In this document: in pieces, positions 25,265 to 35,594 of the stretch
Position numbering within the stretch: position 1 is the first letter of the stretch
How the letters are laid out: the number at the start of each line of letters is the position of its first letter
From: Eucommia ulmoides
Taxonomy: Eukaryota; Streptophyta; Magnoliopsida; Garryales; Eucommiaceae
Length of the DNA: 64,000 nt
Assembly (NCBI GenBank): GCA_016647705.1
Contig: CM028328.1
Location: forward strand, 62,001-126,000
Direction of reading: 5' to 3'
The notes under the pieces: model-generated
The model's input: only the letters and a program-made list of their open reading frames with translations
What the model was told of the DNA's origin: nothing
The model's database searches: none
Made by a program: the position numbers and the translations under genes

Positions 25265-27697
25265 ATGGCGTGTGCTCTGGTGAAGTCAAGGGCAAAATCT
25301 CCATTTTATTCTTTGATGTACGTACTAAGCAAATCTCTTCAGCACCACTCCACTGCCATGGCGGCGGCTGCCCCCTTTTCTTCTACGAACGCGACGAAAC
25401 AGAGTGTGGTCGCTGATGAAATAAAATCCGCAGAGGAAGATGAAGACGTTGTTCATAGTTCAGGGATAAGCCGACCGCTCTCGGACATACTTAGAGAGCT
25501 CAACAAAAAGATCCCTGATTCCCTTGTCAAAGTACGCAATGAATCAGACGGCTTCCCCATCAAATACATTCCATGGTTCTCTCTCTCTCTCTCTCTCTCT
25601 CTCCACACACACACGCACGCAGATCATGAAATCTCATGGAGTGTGGAAGCTTAACGACCCAAATAAGATTAGATTAGTATTGACCACAATCGACATTGTT
25701 CTGGGCGAATATAGTGGAAAACAGCTCTAGGGGCAATTTAGTCAACAGGAAACCACTAATCTGTATTCTATAGAATCATGAGGAGAGCCGGACCTATAAC
25801 GTCCAGCAACTTGTACTAAAACGGTATAACCTTGAATGTGAAGTGTTTATTAGGCAAATTTAAACCACTTATCTTACTTAGGGTTTAGGGTTTATCATCA
25901 TTCACCCAAAAACATTAGACCTCTTCCAAGCACAATTAAACATTAGATTGTCTACACCATGTCTCTAGCAAGAATTGAGTTGAACCATTTCAATTCAATA
26001 GAATTGATAAGAATAAAAAAATCATGAAACATAAATAACATGACTTGACTGTTAAGCTATCAGATACCGTTATCTCATTCTCTTTGCCAATCATCTTCGT
26101 TGTTCTTAAATCTTGAGTAGAACAACACAAACAAGAACGACAAAGCTTTTGTCGCATCTGAGTAGGGTCAGTATGAACAAAAAAAAAATGCCCATGAAGA
26201 TATTAGTAGTTTAGATGTGAGGTAAGTTTACTCGTAGACGTAGACGTAAGTTAATGGAAAATGAAGGATAAAAGGAATAGAAGGCAAAGAAAAAAAATTG
26301 CTATCCTGTGGCATGATTAGTTGGTTGCAGCATACCTCGATTTGCAGATGCAAGAGTATAATACAGACTAAAAAAAGTTAGTTATTATGTCGTGGCATGA
26401 TTAGTTGGTTGGCTATGCTTTGATTCGCTGGTGCAAGATTTAAATGCACTCTCCCATGCAACTCTAGATTGCATGTGAGGAGACGAGAACGAACTTAATT
26501 AGCTAAACACTTACCCTTGCATGATAAGTACCAAAAAGAGTGTTAAGATAACCAAGAGAAAGCAATCAGCAATGGGCATGGAGGCTAAAATAGATGTTTC
26601 CCAATAGGCAGATATGATACCATGTTAAATTAAAGAGGTTATAGGAGTGAGATGGGTTGATCTCGTAGTGCTAGGACTGCATTGTTTTAATCTCTAGCCC
26701 TCCTCATCTAGCCGATGCCACTTTGTAGGGGCCAAATGTTACTGCCTTTTTAAGTTACTTAATTATCCTTTTCGTTTGACTTTGGTGACCAATGGACATT
26801 TTCTTCTCCTTTACTACTCTTTTTTTATAAAAATAAAATAAAAAATAGTCCGCAATGGATGCCGAGTTCCGTGTTCATGGTCAAACATTACAGAGCCATG
26901 CAAGTTTCATTTGCATGCTCTCAAATATGTAGTTTTGTTTAAACAGAGTCACATTAATACATACTCTGTCTTTGTGTTTCCTCGTTCTGTACCTTTTCTA
27001 TCATTTTTAACTTGGCGGGCATGTCAATGGTGGCCTTCTGTTAGATGTATTGGGAAGGATTGCAGATTGCTTTTTATTTTATTCTTCCCTTCATGGCTTC
27101 ATGTTCATTACAGGCATATTGTGAATCGGATCATGAACTTACATGCTCCTGGTACGCCGAGGATCATTGTGTTTCCTTTTGCTTGAAGGTTATTTCAATT
27201 CTCATTTTATATATAAATGTATTTTTTTTGTGTGTGGGGGGTGGGGTTGTTTCTGCCTTGCGCAGAATGGTCTGGTGAGATCCGGAGCATCAATTATTCA
27301 GCTGATGGCAAGTCTGTATCTGTTGTTTATCGCGTGACACTATACGGGACTGATGCAGAGGTATGATTTTCTCAAAGTGAAGCTTCATATATATGTATCA
27401 CACCGGCTCTCTCTATCAGTTGAATTAAGTATTCATATTATTATTATTATTATTTTTTTATTTTTTTATTTTGGAAATTTTTAATGGAAGATTTATCGGG
27501 AATCAAGTGGAAGTGCTTCAATTGGTGAGACGGGGTATGGGGATCCAGTGCAGAAGGCAGAGGCAATGGGCCAATGGCATTTCGTCGAGCTTGTGCTCGT
27601 TTGGGCTTGGGGCTTCACCTTTATCATCAGGACATGCTGTAAAGCCCTTAGGAGTGAATTCCCCTTCTTACTTGGGTCCTTAATTTATGTTGCGTGA
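25265..27697 (+). CDS. RAD52: Plant RAD52-type protein, C-terminus frameshifted
   Basis: Plant RAD52 homologues anneal single strands in recombination repair; the Arabidopsis RAD52-1/ODB1 form acts largely in mitochondria, another in plastids. Four exons: 25265-25575, 27114-27151, 27266-27360 and 27491 onward, introns GT-AG, the first about 1.5 kb. The first 40 residues (Ser/Ala/Arg-rich) look like an organelle presequence. The conserved domain runs from RPLSDILRELNKKIPDSL through KYIPWHIVNRIMNLHAPEWSGE and YRVTLYGTDAEIYRE to YGDPVQKAEAM. The family then reads AFRRACARLGLGLHLYH, which is encoded here but in another frame, because 8 bases (27570-27577) nearly repeat the preceding 8. As read, the protein has 216 residues with a novel tail ending at 27697; without the extra 8 it would be 195 residues ending at 27642. 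Whether it is a functional variant, a pseudogene or a sequence error is open. Confidence 0.85.
26305..26440 (+). repeat. Diverged tandem duplication in RAD52 intron 1
   Basis: Two copies of about 60-80 bases beginning GTGGCATGATTAGTTGGTTG (near 26310 and 26393), non-coding, inside the long first intron. Confidence 0.6.
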
Positions 27698-27708
27698 AAA
27701 CCCCTTTT

Positions 27709-27752
27709 TTTTTGTTTTTTTTTTTTTTGGGGGGGGCGGGGGGGGGGGGGGT
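27709..27752 (+). repeat. Poly-T/poly-G tract after RAD52
   Basis: T-rich run, then 8 G, C and 14 G just downstream of the RAD52 reading frame. It may fold as a quadruplex or may contain length errors. Confidence 0.85.
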
Positions 27753-27866
27753 TTGAAGCATCTGCTGCGTTGTGGTGAATGAATTGTGATAACTGATTGA
27801 TAAGAATGTAATGGGCTAATGGCTTGTTATATGGGATTTTACTGCTTGCTGGTTGCTAATAATCAA

Positions 27867-28023
27867 TGTTAATGTAATAATGGGCTTGGCCCACGTGACT
27901 CATTAAGGCAAAATTTTAACCCCTATTTTTCCTATAAATACATGTGTATAGCATTGTAGTCTATATATCTTTCTTATAATATCAATACATAATTCATTCT
28001 CCCACATTTCAATTATCTTAACA
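27867..28023 (+). repeat. 5' LTR of copia C2
   Basis: 157 bp, TGTTAATG...CTTAACA, with a TATAAATA box near 27933. It is preceded by ATCAA. Confidence 0.9.
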
Positions 28024-28474
28024 TAGTATCGAAGCAAGTTTTTCCTGAATCTATTCTATCTAAACATTTTTTTTCGAAATCCTAAAGCTTCTGCCATTGC
28101 CGTTTCTTTTCTCCCGTGGTTTTCCATCACTGCTATAAGCTTCATCACCACTCCAGTATAAACAACCACCACACCACCGTCTCTGTCTTTCAAAGACGAA
28201 CAAAACGCCATCAAAATCACCGCCATTGGAGTATCGACACTCTCACACGCACCACCAACTGCCTACAGTACCCCCTAATTGCGTCGTCTCAGATTTTGAG
28301 CTCTACCGCTTCAATCAAGGCTCTAAATACATCATACAATATACCTTCAGAACCGTCTAGACGAGAGGATTCCAAAAACGAAACGCTCATCACCAGATCA
28401 CTCTTCACGCCCCCTTACGCGCGGCAAAGAAGTGGCGCATCAGATCCACGTGTAGCCTTACTTTCTACCCACCA

Positions 28475-28640
28475 GCTACCACGTCAGCACCAACTCAGCA
28501 CCCAGTCAGCGCCGTCTCAGCACGTAGTCATCGCCACGTCATCATTGACCAGTGTCACGTCACCATCTAGTTAGGGCCACATCAGCGTTGACTGTGCCAC
28601 ATCAGCATTGACCGTCTACCACGTCAGCACCTTGTTGTCT
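28475..28640 (+). repeat. CACGTCA-rich leader repeats of C2
   Basis: About nine degenerate copies of C-A-(C/T)-G-T-C-A type words, alternating with TTGAC words, in the untranslated leader before gag. Confidence 0.6.
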
Positions 28641-28846
28641 CCTCAACCCCTGCTATGTCATCATTATCTTCTTTGTCCCGGTTCAAGCCTTTGTTGACCG
28701 ATTTTTAACAAACTTGGACCGATTCCTAGGATTTTTTAACGTTATTAATCTATTTTCGACCTCCGTTTTCTGATTTGATAATCACATAATACACTTCCTT
28801 CTTTATTTGAGTGTTTTCTACGCCAGTGTACTTCTTCTTTTGCTCC

Positions 28847-31800
28847 TATGGATGAATCTAATACACCTCAGGTTATCACTACTATTATGAATTAAACTAA
28901 TTATGTCGTATGGGCTCAAGAGATGTCTAGTTTTCTCCGTGGACGACGATTGTAGCGTTTTGTGACTGGAGATATCACTGAACTCGAGCAGAAGGACAAC
29001 GAAGATAAGGCCAAATACATCGACCGTCTAGAGGACTAGGATAACAAAAATCGCCAGATTCTCACATGGTTTCATGCTACTATCATTCCAGAAATTAAAC
29101 TTCAATTTGGTATAATCCAGACAGCTAAAGAAGTTTGAGATCTTCTCCAAGACCGCTATACCAAGGTAGACATCTTGAATCGGTATCGCCTTCTCTCCAC
29201 CTTCCATAGCATGTGCTAGGAACCTGGGCAAACCGTTAATAGTTTCCTATGTCAGATAACTGCCTTGAGAGATCAGTTGGCTATCACTGAGCCCACCTGG
29301 AAATAGACAAAAGATGTCACCATTCATGCCAAATACTGAATAGAGACACGCATTATGCAATTCCTGATGGGCTTGAGGGAAGAATTTGAGCTTGTACGAG
29401 CTTCAATCCTCCACCGGAGCACGATAGCTTATCTAAACAATGTCTTTTCTAATCTACTCAGTAAGGAAATACGTCTTGCGACACTACAAAGCTCACATAC
29501 AGATATTGCCCTAGCAGCGCCAGTTGCTCCTGCATCACCAGTTACTCTTGCAACACCAGGAGGGAAACCAAACCCATCCCAGAAGCCCTTATACTGCAGG
29601 TATTGTTATTCACAAGGTTATGAATTGCTCAAATGTCCTTCTCGCCTGTGTAAGGTCTGCAGAGAACCGGACCACTATCATGCAGACTGCCCAAAATTTC
29701 CATCTGGAAATCAGTCAAATGGGAAGCAATATCACTCTCGAGGCTCTCGCAATCGGTCCTATTTCAAGCCAAAAAATGTTGTTGTTGGAGCTAGTAATGC
29801 TACACCAACTTCATCTAACTCTCTACTTAATTGGAGTGGTTTCTGTACCGTACTTACCGAGGCTCTAAATAAAATTGGTAAAAATGTAGTCATGTCAGCT
29901 ACACCAGGTACATCTCGATTGTATTTTAATTTTGTATGTTGCAATCACATGACATCTGATTCCTCTATCTTTTCTTCTAAAACCCGTGATGAGCATGCAC
30001 CTACTATTCACACTACTAATGGATCAAATATGTTGGTCAACCATATTGGACATGTTGACAGTTCTCATTTATCTCTCCCTGATACATATTTAGTCCCTAA
30101 ACTTATACTCACCCTTATATTTGTTGGATAATTATGTGATCTTGGACTTGATTTACATTTTTCTTCTACTGGTTGTCGTGTACGTGTAGGACTCTCAGAC
30201 AAGAAAACTCCTTGGGACCGGCTGTAAAGTTGGACGCGCCTCTTTGAGCTCACTCATCTCCAAGTCTCATTCTCATCATCACCAAACAAATCAGTCACAT
30301 CCATCCCAAGACTCTCACCTGTGGAGTTATGGCACTCTCGATTAGGTCACACTTCATCTAGTCACCTTCGTTATCTTATTTCTAATGGTCAGTTAGATTC
30401 ATTTCAACATAAATCTTTCTATTGTATTCATTGTCAACTTGCAAAATAATCAGTTTTACCTTTTAATGAGAGTTAGTCTGTTTCCCTTGCACCTTTTGAT
30501 TTAGTACATTCTAATGTTTGTTATCCTTCTTCTCATGTAATAATGGGGGGTGCTCGCTATTTTGTTATATTTGTGGATGACTATTCTCGATACACATGGT
30601 TGTTTCTTATGAAAAATATATCTAAATTATTTCAAATATATTCTGATTTTTCTTTTATGGTTCAAACTCAATTCTCTCGGAATATCAAATTTTTTCGCTC
30701 AGATAATGCAATGAAATATAAGACCGTGCTTTTCTAAACCTATTTCACAAAAATGACACTCTTCTCCACTGTTTGTGTCCTGGAACCTCCCAACAAAATG
30801 AACGAGTCGAACGTAAACATAGACACATTCTTGACACTATTCGTGTTTTACTAATTTCTTCTTCATGTCCTGAGCGCTTCTGGGGTGAGACAGCCTTAAC
30901 CGCAATGTATACAATCAACCGTGTTCCTTCCGCCACAATCCAAAATCAATCCCCATTTGAGCGTCTTTTCGGTAAGCCTCCTAATTACTCTAAATTCAAA
31001 GTCTTTGGTTGCGTTTGTTTCGTTCTTCTTAAATCACATGAACATAACAAATTAGAACCAATGGCTTGCCTATGTTGTTTCATTGGATATGATATTGAAC
31101 ATAAGGGGTATCGGTGTTAAGATCCCATTTCTAAAACTCTTCGTATCTCTCGTCATGTCGTTTTTTAGGAATATCAAATGTTTTTCTCCTTACGGTCATT
31201 TGACATGTCTACCATCCCTAACTCCAGATTCTTTACTGATCCATCTATTGAGTTATTTCCTGAGGACCCAGTTTCAGGTACTATCGAGTCCACCTTTGAC
31301 CCACTAGCTGATTTCACCACTCCAAATCCAGCTTCAACTCTAGAATCACCAACTAACCTCACCCCTCTGACTCAATCGGTCGTCCTTAAGGATATTTATA
31401 TGTCTGATGAGTCTGCACCGACTTCTTCTGAGGGTCATCCTCCAGATCACCCCCGCAGATCTACCAAGGTAACTCATCGCCCCTCTCATCTCCATGATTT
31501 CCATTATTTTTCTACTATATTTCATATACATGAACCTCAATTCTATAAGGAGAATAGTACTAATCCTCTTTGGCAAAAAATAATGGACGAAAAACTTCAG
31601 GCCCGAACCAAAACTCATACTTGGGATATCGTAGATCTGCCTCTTGGAAACACTCTTATTAGGTGCAAATGGGTGTTTAATATCAAGACGCTTTCTGATG
31701 GCTCGATTGACCGATATAAAGCCCGACTTGTTACCAAGGGCTTTACTCAAGAATATAGCATTGACTATGAAGAGACCTTTGATCTAGTGGCGAGGCTCTT

Positions 31801-33060
31801 ATCTGTTCGTACAATTCTTGTCGTTGTCGTCATTCGGAAGTGGATTATTTTTCAAATGGATGTCAAAAATGTATTTCTTAATGGCGACCTACTTGAGGAA
31901 ATCTATATGCATCCACCTCCCGGCCTAGCGATCCTTCGAAATAAAATTTGTCATCTTTGTCATGCTCTATATGGTTTGAAACAAGCTCCACGTGCCTGGT
32001 TCGCCCAATTTAACACTACTATTCATCAGTTTGGGTTTACATTTAGTGATCATGATTCGGCTCTATTTATTCGCCACTCTGCCAACGATATTATCTTTCT
32101 TTTACTGTATGTGAATGATATGGTTATTACTGGAGATGATCTACGTGACATTTTTGTACTCAAACAGTTTCTCAGTGGCCAATTCAAGATGAAAGATCTT
32201 GGCGTACTCACTTATTTTCTTGGCCTCGAAGTCTCATCCGGTTCAGATGAATATTTTCTCTCTCAGGCTAAATATGCCTCTGATCTTCTTTCCAAGACTG
32301 GGATCACTGACTCCATCACTGCCACTACTCCTCTCAAGCCAAACATCAAACTTACTCCACTCGATGGTTCACCTCTTTAGGAAGTCACTCTATATCGCCA
32401 ATTGGTTGGAAGTCTTGTATACCTCACTGTCATTCACCCCGATATTGTCTATGCTGTTCACTAGGTCAGTCAGTTCTTATCCGCTCCTTGGACCACTCAT
32501 TACTCAGTTGTTCTTTGCATCTTTCGGTATGTCAAGGGTACTATGTTTCATGAACTTCATTTATCATCTCAGTCTGCTCTCATCTTACAAGCTTATTCTA
32601 ATACCGATTGGGCTGGTGACCCCACCGACAAACGTTTAACCACTGGTTACTGTTTCTTCTTGGGTAACTCTCTCATTTCCTAATATAATAAGAAAAAAAC
32701 TGCGATTACTCATTCCAGCACTGAAGCTAAATATCGTGTCATGGCTAATGCAACTCAAGAACTTCTCTAGCTTCGATGGTTACTAGTTGATATGAGTATC
32801 TCTTCTCTTACTGTCACTACCCTACACTGTGATAATAGAAGTGTTATTCAGATCGCTCACAATGACGTCTTCCACGAGCATACAAAACACATTGAGACTG
32901 ATTGTCACTTCATCCGCCATCACATTCACCAGAATACAGTTTGCCTATAATCCGTCGGTTCAGCCTATTAAATTGCATACATTTTCACTAAGGCTCATCC
33001 ACCTAAACATTTTCACTCTTTGGTTTTCAAATTCAAGTTCACCTCTCACTTACCGTCTTG
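28847..33060 (+). pseudogene. Degraded gag-pol of copia C2
   Basis: Parts in copia order: gag of UBN2 type (about 28847-29560), a CCHC zinc knuckle CRYCYSQGYELLKCP followed by CKVCREPDHYHADCP (about 29600-29690), protease (about 29930-30130), integrase (about 30340-31130), reverse transcriptase (about 31560-32330) and RNase H (about 32390-33050). Integrase before RT is diagnostic of copia. A fossil with several breaks. Confidence 0.88.
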
Positions 33061-33073
33061 AGTTTGAGGGGGA
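33058..33073 (+). promoter_or_regulatory. Polypurine tract of copia C2
   Basis: GAGTTTGAGGGGGA directly before the 3' LTR start TGTTAATA. Confidence 0.75.
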
Positions 33074-33264
33074 TGTTAATATAATAATGGGCTTGACCCA
33101 CGTGATCCATTAAGGTAAAATCTTAACTCTTATTTTCTTTCCATTAAGGTAAAATCTTAACTCTTATTTTCTTTATAAATACATGTATATAACATTATAA
33201 TTTATATCTATTTTTTATAATATCAATATATAATTCATTCTTCCACGTTTTAATCATCTTAACT
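33074..33264 (+). repeat. 3' LTR of copia C2
   Basis: 191 bp, longer than the 5' LTR because a 33-base segment starting CCATTAAGG is present twice in tandem (about 33106-33171). Followed by ATCAA. Confidence 0.88.
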
Positions 33265-33934
33265 ATCAATATTGAAGCGATCAATATTGGAGCCCCGCCC
33301 AATTTTTAGCGTGAAGGTGGGCCGCTCTCATGAGCGGTTGGTGGGGTCAAACACAATTGAGAGACAAGCATGCTGGCATGGCATGTGCGCTAGTCTGCAC
33401 ATTTCAGTATGTGAGAGAGAGTTGGGATGTCAGCTTTGTGGTCAAAGAAAGGAGAGAATGGGAGACAGCTGCCTTCCTCAAGCGCCAGCTATTTAGGGTT
33501 GGTTGCCTTGCTACCTGCCCTCCTCTCTCATTCTTTTACTTTCTCAAATTATTATTATTTTTTTTTTTTTTACTAAATTGCACTCTCCATCCTCTGCTTT
33601 TCACATGCTCTTATTTTATACATTCAACTTTCAATTGAAAGGCTTGCACCTGAAGTATAAGTCTCATCATAAAAAATTACAGTTTTTATTCATCAAAAAC
33701 AATTGATACAGCAGCAGGGATTGGTTGTTATCTAACTGAATTTTATTATCCTGATGACAGTCAAGAGCTATCTATAAGAACAGCTAAGGTTTATATAAAA
33801 CTTGTACAATAGAGAATAAATGGAGATTAATTAGGAAGCAAAATCATAGGAAAATAAATGGAGAGCAAAATCATAGGAAGGCGAAATCACAACACTATTA
33901 GAATCTAATGAGCTTATCTGATTTGATTTGTCAC

Positions 33935-34135
33935 GTCTAGTCTTCTAAGCAGATCTGATCTACATGAGTTGATCTTATTTGCCAAGTTTGATTTGCTGAT
34001 CTATTGAACTGATCTGTCACATTTGATCTGCTGAGCAGATTTGATCTGCCTAAACTGATTTGATATGTTAAGTCTGATTTGTTGATCTACTAATGTACCC
34101 TGCCATGTTTGTTTTGCTGAGCTGGTATGATTTAA
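33935..34135. repeat. Degenerate TGATCTG/TTTGATTTG word array
   Basis: Short words such as GATCTGATCTAC, TTTGATCTGCTGA and TGATTTGTTGATCTAC recur about every 15-20 bases. Origin unknown; perhaps an LTR relic. Confidence 0.5.
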
Positions 34136-34464
34136 AAAAATAAAAAATAAATAAAAGCAGCAGTTTTTTCGTTATTACTTGGAGATCACAATTGACTCTA
34201 ATTAATTACCTCATGTTTTAACTTAGAATACAAAAGCAACAGCCGACACCGGACATAATAATGCAACTGGCACCAACCCCAACATATATTATTCATCCGA
34301 GCGCGTGGAGATCAACTAAGGCTTAAATTGTATTGATAATACTGTACGATACTAATTACTTGGAGTTTATTTAATGCGACATCTAAATCGTATATCTACA
34401 TTGATTTTTCTACCGAAAAAAAAATAATAACAATTATACTCCACATATATACATATGGCGTGTA

Positions 34465-34600
34465 CCAATAACTAGTACCTCAAGCGATAAACATATTTGA
34501 GTTAAAGTTGTTGAACAGTTTCTGCAAAATTAAAAATTCGAATCTGTAAAAAAATATTTATTGAGAAGGATTGCCATACACTCCAAATAAAATAGTCTTT
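34465..34600 (+). mobile_element. Possible decayed tRNA-derived SINE
   Basis: Weak resemblance to the pol III boxes of plant SINEs: CTAGTACCTCAAGCGATAAA as a box-A region and AATTCGAATCTG as a box-B region about 55-60 bases later. No target duplication found. Tentative. Confidence 0.25.
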
Positions 34601-34840
34601 CACTTTATGTAAACAGGGCCACCCGTGGATATATTAAATTATATATATATATATATATATATGGTGTACAGAGAGAGAGAGAGAGAGGGGGTGGGGGGTG
34701 GAGGGAGTAAGAAAATAGCATTAGTGCGAATGAATAGCGTGGTGTGCGCGTGAGAGTATGATTGCTAACGTGCAAGACAAGTGGGGGCTGCAGCTGTTTG
34801 CATAATTGATGTCCGTATTAAGTGTAACACACAACTCCTC

Positions 34841-35218
34841 TTTATCTATATATCTTTAATTTGCTTTCTCTTCCCTCTCTTTCTGCCTCTCTCTCTCTCT
34901 CTCTCTTCCTTTGCTTTTTCTCTCCTTACCAGCCTGGATCTCTGACCTAATTGTCTGACAACCGATCTTCACTTCATCTGTAAATTCATTCGGAGATCGA
35001 TCTCCAGCTATAATCTTTTCTTGGTTTCATCCTATAGATCGATCTGCGCGCGCAATGTTTCTAACCTATATATAAATATATATAGCACCGTTCATCAGCT
35101 CTCGATATCTGCATATATACATATATAAGTAGAATTCTTATTTACATATATATAGCCGGCCGGGTCATACATACATATATCATTAGAGATCGATCTGAAG
35201 TTAATTGGTTTTGAGAAG
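34841..35218 (+). promoter_or_regulatory. Promoter/5' UTR of the RRM gene
   Basis: TATA-like CTATATATCTTTAA near 34845, followed by a CT-rich microsatellite (34862-34912) typical of plant 5' UTRs, then AT-rich leader to the ATG at 35219. The start site is not determined. Confidence 0.4.
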
Positions 35219-35525
35219 ATGACTCCATCAAACTTATCAGGCCAGTTTGGAGACACCACTTATACCAAGGTGTTTGTTGGTGGTTTGGCTTGGGAAACTC
35301 AGAAGGAGACCATGAAGAAATACTTTGAGCAGTTTGGTGAGATTTTGGAGGCTGTAGTCATCACTGATAAGACCACTGGAAGATCCAAAGGCTATGGATT
35401 TGTACATATATATCTATATGCTCCTCCTCCTTTTCAATTTTTCTTTATTTCTTCATATCCTTTGTGTTACATTTGTATATATCATTTGTGTTTTTCATGG
35501 AATATGATAAGATCTAGCTACTTGG

Positions 35526-35594
<69 letters not shown>

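Larger units (their letters stand above)
27867..33264 (+). mobile_element. Copia element C2, both LTRs and target duplication
   Basis: A 5.4-kb Ty1/copia element on the plus strand. It is flanked by the 5-bp duplication ATCAA (27862-27866 and 33265-33269) and has 5' LTR 27867-28023, a primer-binding site-like GTATCGAAGC, leader, gag, protease, integrase, RT, RNase H, a polypurine tract and 3' LTR 33074-33264. The LTRs differ at roughly 25 of 157 aligned bases by eye, mostly transitions, so the insertion is old (several million years at usual plant rates). The reading frames are broken several times. It lies about 170 bases after the RAD52 stop codon. Confidence 0.92.
33270..34840. other. Intergenic, no gene seen
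   Basis: AT-rich, with short open frames that look accidental. Includes a hairpin CCGCTC-TCAT-GAGCGG near 33322, a TGATCTG-word zone (33935-34135), a possible SINE relic (34465-34600) and AT and GA microsatellites (34640-34690). Confidence 0.6.

Noticed and set aside
26640-26740. Possible tRNA-derived element in RAD52 intron 1
   Set aside because: TTGATCTCGTAGTGCTAGG and TTTTAATCTCTAGCCC faintly resemble pol III boxes, but box B is too poor to support a call.
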